Assembly: GCA_050186955.1 (NCBI GenBank)
Contig: JBFWXZ010000047.1
Location: forward strand, 1-18,747
Source: JACKJP01 sp050186955
GTDB taxonomy: Bacteria; Pseudomonadota; Alphaproteobacteria; Rhizobiales; Tepidamorphaceae
Reading direction: 5' to 3'
Length of the DNA stretch: 18,747 nt
Shown here piece by piece: positions 1 to 7,745 of the stretch. Made by a program: the position numbers and the translations under genes. Each line of letters begins with the position of its first letter. The first letter of the stretch is position 1. The notes beneath the pieces are model-generated. The model worked only from the letters and a program-made list of their open reading frames with translations, was not told the DNA's origin and searched no databases.

Positions 1-1531
1 AGGTGCCGCCGCCGAGATTCTGGAACAGATGGACCTCGCCGACGAACGGCGCCTGCCCGATCCACTGCGCGCCCTCCCCGCCCATCTGCGTCGACGGCTC
101 GGTCGCGAACTCCGGCGTCCAGACCGCCATCCAGTGACAGCCGATTCCGCCCGCCGCGCGCGTCCCGTCGGGCCGCGGAAGCGATGAACTGTGCGGGCAG
201 CCGGAACAGAAATAGGGCTTGCGGGCGATCGGCGCGGGTTCCGCCGGCTTGCGCCGGCGCTGCTCGAGAACGCCAAGACGGGCACGGAGCTCCTCGTCAT
301 CCGACATCCTCAGGATGCGATTGGCGATGACATCGGCGATCGTCAGCGGCTCGAGGTCGCCCTTCGCCGTCAGCAGGCTGGCGTCGTGCCCGTCGGTCTT
401 GCCGACGATGCGCGGCCGGCCCGCCGCGGGCCAGTCATAGAGCATGGCCCTAAGCTGGTTCTCGATGACCGGCTGCTTTTCCTCGACGACCACCAGCTCT
501 TCCAGTCCCTCGCAGAACCGGCGTGCTCCTTCCGGTTCCAGCGGCCACGTCAAGCCGACCTTGTAGAGACGCAGGCCGAGCCGGCGGGCGCGGAGCTCGT
601 CGATGCCGAGCTCGTCGAGCGCCTCGCGGACGTCCAGATAGCTCTTGCCGGTGGTGACGATGCCGATGCGTGCCGGGCCCGCGAATTCCACACGGTCGAT
701 ACCCGCATTCGCGCGCACGAAGGCCCTGGCCGCCGGCAGCTTGAAGTCCAGCATCCTGACTTCCTGCTCGAACCGGTTGTCCGGCCAGCGCAGATTGAGC
801 CCGCCCGGCGGCAGCAGATAATCGCCCGGCGTCACGAGTTCGATCCGCTCCGGCCCGATCTCCACCGTCTGCGAACGGTCCATGATATGCGGCTCGACCT
901 TGAACCCGGTCCAGCAGCCGCTGAAGCGCGACATCGCCCAGCCATAGACGGCGAAATCGAGAACGTCCTGCACGTCGCTGGGGAACAGCGTCGGCATCAT
1001 GAAGTTCATCAGGGCGAAATCGGACTGGTTCGGCAGGTCGGAGGACTTGGCCGCGTGATCGTCGCCGGCGATCATCAGCACGCCGCCGTTCTTTCCCGAG
1101 CCGGCGAAATTGCCGTGCTTCAGTGCGTCTCCGGCGCGGTCGACTCCCGGATTCTTGCCGTACCAGGCCGCGAAGACGCCGTCATAGAGCGGCTTCTTGC
1201 CGAAGACCGCGGTCTGTTGCGAACCCCATACGCTTGTCGCCGCTATCTCCTCGTTGAGTCCCGGCCGGAACGTGATGTCATGGCCGGCGACGTGCTCGCG
1301 CGCGCGCCACAGCTCCTGATCGTAGACCCCGACCGGCGAGCCGCGGTAACCGGAGATGAAACCCGCCGTGTTCAATCCCGCTTGGCGGTCGCGGCGCTTC
1401 TGGTCGAAGGCCATGCGCACAAGCGCCTGGGCGCCGGTGAGATAGACCCGGCCGCTTTCCTGCAGATACTTGTCCGCGAGAGCTACTTCTCTGAGAGGAA
1501 CCTGACGGCGCGGAGCCCCGCGTGAAGACAT
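1..1531 (-). CDS. Indolepyruvate ferredoxin oxidoreductase family protein (partial, N-terminal 510 residues)
   Basis: The N-terminal part of a fused indolepyruvate:ferredoxin oxidoreductase, a thiamine-diphosphate and iron-sulfur enzyme that oxidatively decarboxylates aryl- or branched 2-oxoacids to acyl-CoA. The frame is open from ATG at 1531 to the left edge, with no stop. The start is preceded by a GAGG box 8 nt away, and the protein begins MSSRGAPRRQVPLREVALAD. Seen: a GFISGYRGSPVG segment near residues 57-68, GLNEEIAATSVWGSQ at 91-105 (the pyrimidine-binding Glu region of the ThDP fold), FCSGCPH at 441-447 and GGIGCHWMAVW at 461-471. The sequence stops just before the expected diphosphate-binding loop, after FQNLGGGT. 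Full family members are about 1150 residues, so more than half lies outside. The gene is separated by 229 bp from the upstream dehydrogenase, so it may have its own promoter. Confidence 0.9.
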   Translation of the reverse strand, partial: MSSRGAPRRQVPLREVALADKYLQESGRVYLTGAQALVRMAFDQKRRDRQAGLNTAGFISGYRGSPVGVYDQELWRAREHVAGHDITFRPGLNEEIAATSVWGSQQTAVFGKKPLYDGVFAAWYGKNPGVDRAGDALKHGNFAGSGKNGGVLMIAGDDHAAKSSDLPNQSDFALMNFMMPTLFPSDVQDVLDFAVYGWAMSRFSGCWTGFKVEPHIMDRSQTVEIGPERIELVTPGDYLLPPGGLNLRWPDNRFEQEVRMLDFKLPAARAFVRANAGIDRVEFAGPARIGIVTTGKSYLDVREALDELGIDELRARRLGLRLYKVGLTWPLEPEGARRFCEGLEELVVVEEKQPVIENQLRAMLYDWPAAGRPRIVGKTDGHDASLLTAKGDLEPLTIADVIANRILRMSDDEELRARLGVLEQRRRKPAEPAPIARKPYFCSGCPHSSSLPRPDGTRAAGGIGCHWMAVWTPEFATEPSTQMGGEGAQWIGQAPFVGEVHLFQNLGGGT

Positions 1532-1629
1532 CGACTTAACCTCGAAAGCCCGGAACGTCGCGCCGATCCTCGCATCGCCGATCGGGCAGCGCATAGAGGG
1601 TATCCGTCGCGAACGGCGAACGCGAAGCC

Positions 1630-1642
1630 CAAACGCCGTTTG
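1630..1642. promoter_or_regulatory. Small palindrome upstream of the IOR gene
   Basis: CAAACGCCGTTTG is a 6-bp perfect inverted repeat around one central base, about 90-110 bp upstream of the start at 1531. It may be an operator. A palindrome this short is expected by chance now and then in GC-rich DNA, so this is weak. I see no convincing sigma-70 promoter in the same gap. Confidence 0.2.
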
Positions 1643-1760
1643 CGAGCGGCATGGATCGGCGGCGGAGTTCGCTAGCGCGCATGGGGGCAGATGAGCAAAA
1701 TTCTACCGTCAAGTCAAAATATTATCCCTGTGGTTTGCGAACTGCCGAAAATTGGCGCAC

Positions 1761-2795
1761 TCAGCGGTGTAGGCCTGCCTCGTGGCGCGCCAGAATCGCC
1801 CGCAATCTCGGGTGATCGAGAACCGCCGGATTGACCACGCCATCAGGAACCTCACCGCGCCTCAGCACGAGTACAGCCTCTATGTCGGCGCCACCGCAGT
1901 CCGCGAATAGCTGATCGGTCCAGCCCAGCGCATGCGGGGTGATGATGACGTTGTCGAGCGTGAGAATCGGGTCTGCGGGATCGGGCGGTTCCTGCGTCAG
2001 GACGTCGAGGCCAGCGCCGGCGATGCGACCCTCCCTGAGCGCGACCGTCAGTGCCGTCTGGTCGACGATCGGCCCGCGGCCGATATTGACAAGGAACGCC
2101 GTTTTCTTCATCAGACCGATCATTCGGGCATCCACCATACCTCGGGTCTCATCGGTCAGCGGGGCGTTGATAACGACAACGTCGGATTCGGCGAATAGCG
2201 CCTCGAGCCCGGTGAAGGACACGCCCAAGCCCGCCGCTCGCGGGTGAAATCCCGACCGGCTGGTCGCGAGATAGCGCATCCCAAGCGGCTTCATGATCGC
2301 GAACATGTCGCGCGCGATATTCCCGAATCCGAGCGAGCCGAGCGTCTTTCGGGCGAGGCCGGTTCCGAAATATGCCGCCTTGTCCTTCCATTCGGCCGGA
2401 TTTCTTCCGATCTCGGCCTTCCGCATCAAGCGTGTCGAAAGCGCGAGGACGAGGGTCATCACGGCCACGGCCATCGGCCGCGCCACGTGCGCGGCAGTGT
2501 TGGTCACCATCACGCCTCGGGCCGTGCAGGCGTCGACGTCCACCGTGTCGAGCCCGGCGCCGAAGCGCGCGACAAGCGCCAGCCTTCCCTCGTCGGGCAG
2601 GCTCGCGGCGTCGAACTGCGCCTGGAGGAGGATCAGCGCATCGACCCCGGCCAGATCCGCCGCGTCGATACGCGGCTTCCGCGGCAAGACGACAAGTTCG
2701 ATGCCGTCGCGCCGGAGCGGCCCGAGATCGAATCCGGGCGGGATCATATGCCCGCCGGGGTCGAAGAAATCACCGCTGATCGCGACTGTGAACAT
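1761..2795 (-). CDS. D-isomer-specific 2-hydroxyacid dehydrogenase family protein
   Basis: An NAD(P)-dependent, probably cytoplasmic, dehydrogenase of 344 residues that interconverts a 2-oxoacid (for example hydroxypyruvate, glyoxylate or phosphoglycerate type) and a D-2-hydroxyacid. Seen: RFGAGLDTVD near 77-86; the Rossmann glycine motif as GSLGFGNIA at 153-161, where the last Gly of the usual GxGxxG is Ala; VNIGRGPIVD at 236-245 carrying the catalytic Arg240; Glu269 in LTQEPPDP; and the catalytic His288 in ITPHALGW, where the family usually has H followed by a short G/A stretch. All three catalytic residues are present, so it should be active. The start has GGGAGA about 10 nt upstream. It is divergent from the SDR gene across 206 bp. 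The substrate cannot be told. A role in clearing or producing the hydroxyacid handled by the neighbouring pathway is inference. Confidence 0.9.
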   Translation of the reverse strand: MFTVAISGDFFDPGGHMIPPGFDLGPLRRDGIELVVLPRKPRIDAADLAGVDALILLQAQFDAASLPDEGRLALVARFGAGLDTVDVDACTARGVMVTNTAAHVARPMAVAVMTLVLALSTRLMRKAEIGRNPAEWKDKAAYFGTGLARKTLGSLGFGNIARDMFAIMKPLGMRYLATSRSGFHPRAAGLGVSFTGLEALFAESDVVVINAPLTDETRGMVDARMIGLMKKTAFLVNIGRGPIVDQTALTVALREGRIAGAGLDVLTQEPPDPADPILTLDNVIITPHALGWTDQLFADCGGADIEAVLVLRRGEVPDGVVNPAVLDHPRLRAILARHEAGLHR

Positions 2796-2910
2796 CGGCT
2801 GGATTCTCCCTGTGCTTCAGCGGGCAGGCGGACCGGGCGATGCGCGGCTTGCCACGCACATGATTCCCCCAGGCTGCGACAAGACGGTGGACGGATGGGC
2901 AGACGACACG

Positions 2911-2943
2911 TTAATTATTTCGACCGATGGGTAAATATATTGA
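2911..2943. promoter_or_regulatory. AT-rich imperfect inverted repeat in a divergent intergenic region
   Basis: The 206 bp between the minus-strand dehydrogenase and the plus-strand SDR contain one AT-rich island in otherwise GC-rich DNA. Left arm TTAATTATTT and right arm TAAATATATTGAA are an approximate inverted repeat around a 10-12 nt GC-richer centre. Its position, 60-90 bp from the SDR start and about 120-150 bp from the dehydrogenase start, would suit a shared operator or promoter. No clean -35/-10 pair could be fixed, so this is a candidate only. Confidence 0.3.
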
Positions 2944-3001
2944 AGGCAGCCCATCGCTGCAAATGCCGTCACAGGCCGGCACCACGGCGGAGGGGAGCCA
3001 G

Positions 3002-3745
3002 ATGGATCTCGGAATAGCGGACAAGGTCGCACTCGTCTGCGGCTCCTCGGCGGGGCTCGGGCTCGCCTGCGCGGAGGAACTGGCGCGCGAGGGCGCGAGC
3101 GTCGTTCTGGTCGGGCGCGACGGCGAAAGGCTGCGGGCGGCGGCGGAGCGGGTCGGCGAGATCGCCGGCGCGCTGCCGCGCACCGTGCGCGCCGACGTCG
3201 CGACGCCGGAGGGCCGCGCCTCGATCCTCGCCGCCTGCCCTGCTCCCGATATCCTCATCAACAATGCCGGCGGCCCGCCGCGCAAGGATTTCCGCGAGCT
3301 GACCGTCGACGACTGGCGGGCCTCGATGGATGCGAATTTCATCGCTTCCGTCGAGATGATAAGGGAAACAGTGGACCAGATGATCGGGAAGCGCTGGGGC
3401 CGCATCGTCAACATCACCTCGCTCACCGCGCGGATGCCGGTGGAGAAGATGGACATGTCCACCTCGGCGCGGCTGGCGCTCGCCGGCTACGTCGCGGGGG
3501 TTTCGCGGCAGATCGCCGAAAGCGGCGTGACCATCAACAATCTGCTCCCCGGAACCTTCGCTACCGAGCGTCTCAAGGCGGTCGGCCAGACCGGCGACCA
3601 GCTGGGCAAGCAGGTTCCGATGCGGCGGGCGGGAGACCCACGGGAGTTCGGCGCCATCTGCGCATTTCTTTGCAGCGTCCATGCGGGCTACGTGACGGGC
3701 CAGAACTGGCTCGCCGACGGCGGCCTGGTGCCCGTGACCATATGA
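3002..3745 (+). CDS. SDR family oxidoreductase with non-canonical active site (BKR-like)
   Basis: A 247-residue short-chain dehydrogenase/reductase with a Rossmann fold. The nucleotide motif is CGSSAGLG at 13-20, in place of the classical TGxxxGxG. NNAG is at 87-90 and structural N112 in DANF. Ser140 in NITS is present, but the two residues that should follow are changed. The position 13 after Ser is S153 rather than Tyr, and the position 4 further on is R157 rather than Lys (STSAR in place of YxxxK). A known SDR subgroup related to beta-ketoacyl reductases departs from the tetrad in this way, with ends of the form NNLLPG...T.R as seen at 179-190. The start at 3002 is chosen because GGAGGGGAG lies just upstream. 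An in-frame ATG at 2927 lacks such a site. It is followed 30 bp later by the NIPSNAP gene. The chemistry is uncertain and the substrate is unknown. Confidence 0.85.
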   Translation: MDLGIADKVALVCGSSAGLGLACAEELAREGASVVLVGRDGERLRAAAERVGEIAGALPRTVRADVATPEGRASILAACPAPDILINNAGGPPRKDFRELTVDDWRASMDANFIASVEMIRETVDQMIGKRWGRIVNITSLTARMPVEKMDMSTSARLALAGYVAGVSRQIAESGVTINNLLPGTFATERLKAVGQTGDQLGKQVPMRRAGDPREFGAICAFLCSVHAGYVTGQNWLADGGLVPVTI

Positions 3746-3775
3746 GGCCAAGAGCCAGGAAAGGATTTGCCGAAA

Positions 3776-4090
3776 ATGATCGTGGAAGAACGCATCTATA
3801 CCCTGCATCCCGGCAAGGTGCCGGCGTTCCTGAAGTTCTATGAGGAAGAGTGCCTGGCGATCCAGGCGCCGGCGCTCGGCAACCTGATCGGCTTCTTCCA
3901 GACGGAGATCGGTCCGCTCAACCAGGTCATCCACATGTGGGGCTATGCGAGCCTGGACGACCGCGCGAAACGCCGCGCCGAACTCTATGCCAAGCCGGAG
4001 TGGCTGGAACGCGTGCCCGAGCTGCTGAAGCTCATCGTGACCATGGAGAACAAGATTCTCATCCCGGCCGCCTTCTCGCCGATCCGCTAG
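3776..4090 (+). CDS. NIPSNAP family protein
   Basis: A 104-residue single-domain NIPSNAP protein, a dimeric ferredoxin-like alpha/beta barrel fold often found beside catabolic genes, with no settled reaction. Seen: the N-terminal EERIYTLHPGKVPAFLKFYE signature, then GFFQTEIGPLNQVIHMWGYASLDDR in the middle and a basic and aromatic helix with AKPEWLE. The start is taken as ATG 3776, with AAGGA 10 nt upstream. A TTG at 3767 would add three residues but sits almost on the ribosome-binding site. It lies 30 bp after the SDR and is probably co-transcribed with it. Its stop codon overlaps the stop of the convergent dehydratase by 4 bp (CTAG). In family terms it could be a small monooxygenase-like or ligand-binding accessory of the pathway. 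Confidence 0.88.
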   Translation: MIVEERIYTLHPGKVPAFLKFYEEECLAIQAPALGNLIGFFQTEIGPLNQVIHMWGYASLDDRAKRRAELYAKPEWLERVPELLKLIVTMENKILIPAAFSPIR

Positions 4091-5943
4091 CGGCGCATCA
4101 CCTGGGATACATCGCGCGCGGCGCCGTTGGAGGCGCTGGTGGTCAGCGCCGCATATGCCTTCAGCGTCGCGGAGACCTCACGCTCGCGCATCGTCGGCTG
4201 CCAGGCGTCGCGCTCCAGCGCGTCCATGCGCCGGCGTCTCTCGGCGAGTTCGGCCTCCGGCACCAGCATCGACAGCGACCTCCCGGAAATGTCGATCTCG
4301 ATCAAGTCGCCCTCCTCCAGCAGGCCGATGGCGCCGCCCTCGGCCGCCTCGGGCGAGATGTGGCCGATGGAAAGTCCCGACGAGCCGCCGGAGAAGCGCC
4401 CGTCGGTGATCAGCGCGCATTTCTCCGCCAGCCCCATCGATTTGAGATAGCTGGTCGGATAGAGCATCTCCTGCATTCCGGGACCGCCCTTCGGCCCCTC
4501 GTAGCGGATGACGACGATGTCTCCCTCGCGGATCTCGCGGCCGAGGATCGCCTTCACGGCGTTGCCCTCGCTTTCGAAGATGCGCGCCGGCCCGGTGAAC
4601 TTGCCGCGCATCTCCGCCGGAACGCCCGCCGTCTTCACGATGCAGCCGGCCTCGGCGAGATTGCCGTGGAGCACGGCCAGACCGCCATCCTTGCTGAAGG
4701 CGTGCCCGGCATCGCGCACGACGCCTGACGCACGGTCGAGGTCGAGCTCCCTGTAACGGGCGGTCTGGGAGAACGGCTCCAGCGTCGGGATGCCGCCCGG
4801 CGCCGCCCGGTAGAAATCGTGGACCTCGCCGTTTTCGTGCCGGCGGACATCGTAGCGGTCGATCGCCTCGCCGATGCTGCCGGCGTGAACGCAACCGCAG
4901 TCACGATGGATCAGTTTCTCGCGGTCAAGCTCGCCGAGGATCCCGAATATGCCGCCGGCCCGATGCACGTCCTCGATGTGGATATTGGCGATCGACGGCG
5001 CGACCTTGCACAGATGCGGCGTGCGCCGCGACAGCCGGTCGATATCGGCGATGGTGAAGGGTATCTCGCCCTCGCGCGCCGCCGCCAGCAGGTGCAGCAC
5101 GGTATTGGTCGAGCCGCCCATCGCCATGTCGAGCGTCATGGCGTTCTCGAAGGCGCTGAAATTGGCGATGTTGCGCGGCAGGGCCGAGTCGTCGTCCTGC
5201 TCGTAGTATCGCTTCGCCAGCTCCACGGCCCGGCGGCCGGCCTCCAGGAAAAGCCCCCTGCGATCGGCATGGGTCGCGACCACGGTGCCGTTGCCCGGCA
5301 ACGACAGGCCGAGCGCCTCGGTCAGGCAGTTCATCGAATTGGCCGTGAACATGCCCGAGCACGATCCGCAAGTCGGGCACGCCGACCGTTCGTATCGTTG
5401 CACCTCCTCGTCGCTGACCTTCGGATCGGCGGCAACGACCATCGCGTCGACGACGTCGATGATCGTCGTCTTCCCGTCATGGACGATCTTGCCGGCCTCC
5501 ATCGGCCCGCCGGAGACGAAGACGGTCGGGATGTTGAGGCGCATCGTCGCCATCAGCATGCCGGGCGTGATCTTGTCGCAATTGGAGATGCAGATCAGCG
5601 CATCGGCGCAATGGGCATTGACCATGTACTCGACGCTGTCGGCGATGATCTCGCGCGAGGGCAGGCTGTAGAGCATGCCGGAATGGCCGAGCGCGATGCC
5701 GTCATCCACCGCGATGGTGTTGAACTCCTTGGCGACGCCGCCGGCCGCCTCGACCTCGCGGGCAACCATCTGTCCGAGATCCTTGAGATGCACGTGGCCG
5801 GGCACGAACTGGGTGAAGGAATTGGAGATGGCGATGATCGGCTTGCCGAAATCGTCGTCCTTCATGCCGGTCGCCCGCCAAAGGCCGCGGGCCGCCGCCA
5901 TGTTGCGGCCGTGGGTGGTGGTGCGCGAACGATAGGGGGGCAT
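4087..5943 (-). CDS. ilvD: Dihydroxy-acid dehydratase, long (E. coli-type) form
   Basis: A 618-residue IlvD/Edd-family iron-sulfur dehydratase. The family removes water from 2,3-dihydroxy acids to give 2-oxo acids. IlvD does this in valine, isoleucine and pantothenate synthesis, and relatives act on sugar acids. Length and numbering match the E. coli enzyme (616). Seen: NSFTQFVPGHVHL at 41-53, cluster ligands Cys122 in NCDKITPG and Cys195 in CPTCGSCSGMFTANSMNCL, and RFSGGSSGLSIGHISPEAAEGG toward the C terminus with the catalytic Ser. The start has AGGAGGAA 8 nt upstream. It is the last gene of the minus-strand cluster, 55 bp after the FAH-family gene. Sequence alone suggests true IlvD activity. 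Its place in a catabolic TRAP cluster leaves a sugar-acid role possible. Confidence 0.93.
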   Translation of the reverse strand: MPPYRSRTTTHGRNMAAARGLWRATGMKDDDFGKPIIAISNSFTQFVPGHVHLKDLGQMVAREVEAAGGVAKEFNTIAVDDGIALGHSGMLYSLPSREIIADSVEYMVNAHCADALICISNCDKITPGMLMATMRLNIPTVFVSGGPMEAGKIVHDGKTTIIDVVDAMVVAADPKVSDEEVQRYERSACPTCGSCSGMFTANSMNCLTEALGLSLPGNGTVVATHADRRGLFLEAGRRAVELAKRYYEQDDDSALPRNIANFSAFENAMTLDMAMGGSTNTVLHLLAAAREGEIPFTIADIDRLSRRTPHLCKVAPSIANIHIEDVHRAGGIFGILGELDREKLIHRDCGCVHAGSIGEAIDRYDVRRHENGEVHDFYRAAPGGIPTLEPFSQTARYRELDLDRASGVVRDAGHAFSKDGGLAVLHGNLAEAGCIVKTAGVPAEMRGKFTGPARIFESEGNAVKAILGREIREGDIVVIRYEGPKGGPGMQEMLYPTSYLKSMGLAEKCALITDGRFSGGSSGLSIGHISPEAAEGGAIGLLEEGDLIEIDISGRSLSMLVPEAELAERRRRMDALERDAWQPTMREREVSATLKAYAALTTSASNGAARDVSQVMRR

Positions 5944-5998
5944 CTGCGGGCTTCCTCCTGGCTGGCCGATGACCGGCGCGTGCTCGATATTGCCGCGC

Positions 5999-6850
5999 CT
6001 ATCCCTTTCCGGGATAGGCGATCACCTCGCAATTCTGTTCGCCGAGCCCGTCGATGCCGAGGCGCATGCGGTCGCCGGGCTTGAGATAGAAGGGCGGTTT
6101 CTGGCCGATCCCGCAGCCCGCCGGCGTGCCGGTGACGACGATGTCGCCGGGTTGCAGGCTCATGAACTGCGAGGCGTAGGCGATGATCGCGGGAACCGAG
6201 AAGATCATCTGGTCGGTATTGGAAGACTGCATCCGCTTGCCGTTCAGCTCAAGCCAGATATCGAGCTTCGTCGGCTCGATCTCGTCGGGGGTCACCAGAT
6301 AGGGGCCGATGGGCCCGAAGGTGTCCGCCGCCTTTCCCTTCACCCACTGGCCGGCGCCGCGATGGAACTGGTTATGGCGCTCCGAAACGTCGTTGAAGAG
6401 CACGTAGCCGGCAATAACCGCCTCGGCTTCCGCCTCGTCCATGTAGACGCCGTCGCGCCCGACCACCGCGCCGAACTCGACCTCCCAGTCGACCTGCTCG
6501 GCGCCGGGCGGGATGACGACGGGATCGTTCGGCCCGGAAAGCGAACTCGTCGGCTTGATGAAGAAGGTGGGCTCGGGACCGGCGTCGAGACCGCTCTCGG
6601 CGACGTGATCCACATAATTGAGCCCGCAGGCGATGATCTTGCCGGGATGCGCCAGCGGCGCGCCGATACGCACCTCCCCGCCGACCTTCGGCAGCGACCC
6701 AGGATCGATCGCGCGCAGCGCCTCCAGCGCCTCCAGATGCGGAATCCGGGCATCTGCGGGAAGCGCGTCCTCGAGATCGCGGATGGCGCCGTCGGCATCC
6801 AGGATGCCATGGCGCTCGCCGCCTTTTTCGCCGTATCGAAGAAGCTTCAT
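5999..6850 (-). CDS. Fumarylacetoacetate hydrolase family protein (diketo-deoxy acid hydrolase / ureidoglycolate lyase-like)
   Basis: A 283-residue metal-dependent FAH-family enzyme that hydrolyses a C-C bond next to a diketone or decarboxylates an oxoacid. It begins MKLLRYGEKGGERHGILDADGAIRDL, the N-terminal form shared with 2,4-diketo-3-deoxy-L-fuconate hydrolase and proteins often named ureidoglycolate lyase. Seen: GLNYVDH at 76-82 with the His of the active site, and metal ligands Glu123 and Glu125 in DWEVEFG and Asp154 in FNDVSER. KGKAADTFGPIGP at 171-183 and GDIVVTGTPAGCGIG near the C terminus are also present. All ligands are intact. It starts 4 bp after the stop of the CitE-like gene, with GGGAGA inside the end of that gene, so translation is probably coupled. 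In the proposed pathway it would split a 2,4-dioxo acid into pyruvate and a short hydroxyacid. Confidence 0.9.
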   Translation of the reverse strand: MKLLRYGEKGGERHGILDADGAIRDLEDALPADARIPHLEALEALRAIDPGSLPKVGGEVRIGAPLAHPGKIIACGLNYVDHVAESGLDAGPEPTFFIKPTSSLSGPNDPVVIPPGAEQVDWEVEFGAVVGRDGVYMDEAEAEAVIAGYVLFNDVSERHNQFHRGAGQWVKGKAADTFGPIGPYLVTPDEIEPTKLDIWLELNGKRMQSSNTDQMIFSVPAIIAYASQFMSLQPGDIVVTGTPAGCGIGQKPPFYLKPGDRMRLGIDGLGEQNCEVIAYPGKG

Positions 6851-6854
6851 TCAC

Positions 6855-7730
6855 TCAGTCTCCCGCTGCCTCGCCGGCGCGCGCCAGGACGCGCCGCGCC
6901 TGTTTCAGATGCGGCATGTCCAGCATCTCGCCATCCATGCCAGCGACCCCGCCGCCGCTCTCGGCGAAGCAGGCGACGACCCGCCGCGCCCGCTCGATGG
7001 CCGCGGCGCCGGGCCGGAACACCTCGTTGATGATCGGGAGCTGCGCCGGATGGATCGCCATCTTGCCAGCGAAGCCGTCGCGGCGCGCCGCCTCGCACTC
7101 GCGGCGCAGACCCTCCTGGTCCCGAAAGGCGGTGTAGACGGCGTCGACCGCGTCGACTTGCGCCGCTGCCGCCCCCATGAGGCAGAGGTTGCGCACCATC
7201 CTGAACGGCTCGGATATTTCGCCCTCGTCGTCGCGGGTCGTCTCCGCGCCGATGTCGGCCGAAAGGTCCTCGCCGCCCCAGGTCATCGCCGCGAGCCTCG
7301 CGGTCGAACCGCCATAGGTGCCGAGACCGAAGACCGAGGCCGCGGTCTCGGTGGCGATGGGCATGATGGCGATGCCGTCCGCGGGAAGTCCGGCCTCGAC
7401 CTCGCTTACGGCGATCATGGCGGACAATGCCGCCGCATCGGCGCCCGACCGCGATTTCGGGAGCACGATGCCGGCGGGCGCGAAAGGCACGACGGCGGCG
7501 ACATCCTCGCCGGTCAGGCCGGTGTCCAGCGCGTTGACCCGGACATAGAGCCTCGGTCCCGGCATGGCGCGCCGCGCGGCGACAAATGCCGCGGCCGTGG
7601 CACGCGCCTCCGCCTTCCTCGCGGGCGCGACGGAATCCTCGAGATCGACGATCAGCGCGTCGGCGTCGCAGGCGGCGGCCTTGTCGAGCTTGGACTGGCT
7701 GTCGCCGGGCACGAAGAGGTAGGAGCGCAT
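6855..7730 (-). CDS. HpcH/HpaI aldolase / citrate lyase beta (CitE-like) family protein
   Basis: A 291-residue TIM-barrel lyase of the CitE/malyl-CoA lyase type, which makes or breaks C-C bonds in beta-hydroxyacyl-CoA or hydroxy-dicarboxylic substrates using Mg2+. Seen: RSYLFVPGDS at 2-11, VDLEDSVAPARKAEAR at 28-43, VRVN at 63-66 with the Arg, IATETA at 125-130 with metal ligand Glu128, WGGEDLSADIG at 151-161 with the second acidic ligand, and AGKMAIHPAQ later. No acyl-carrier or CitDF partners are nearby, so it is a stand-alone CitE homologue rather than part of citrate lyase. It begins 15 bp after the upstream dehydratase stop and ends 4 bp before the FAH-family gene. It may form the retro-aldol or retro-Claisen step of the pathway. 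The substrate is not evident. Confidence 0.9.
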   Translation of the reverse strand: MRSYLFVPGDSQSKLDKAAACDADALIVDLEDSVAPARKAEARATAAAFVAARRAMPGPRLYVRVNALDTGLTGEDVAAVVPFAPAGIVLPKSRSGADAAALSAMIAVSEVEAGLPADGIAIMPIATETAASVFGLGTYGGSTARLAAMTWGGEDLSADIGAETTRDDEGEISEPFRMVRNLCLMGAAAAQVDAVDAVYTAFRDQEGLRRECEAARRDGFAGKMAIHPAQLPIINEVFRPGAAAIERARRVVACFAESGGGVAGMDGEMLDMPHLKQARRVLARAGEAAGD

Positions 7731-7745
7731 CAGGAACCCGCGCCC

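Noticed and set aside
191..1525. Long plus-strand open frame of 444 codons
   Set aside because: It lies opposite the clear IOR coding frame on the minus strand. Its protein is Arg/Asp/His-rich without motifs, typical of a shadow frame in GC-rich DNA.
1684..1717. Possible sigma-70 promoter with TTGACTTGACG on the minus strand upstream of the IOR gene
   Set aside because: The -35-like words are good, but no acceptable -10 lies 16-18 bp away.
2927..3001. Upstream ATG start for the SDR gene
   Set aside because: It adds 25 residues with no similarity to the SDR fold and lacks a ribosome site. ATG 3002 follows GGAGGGGAG.
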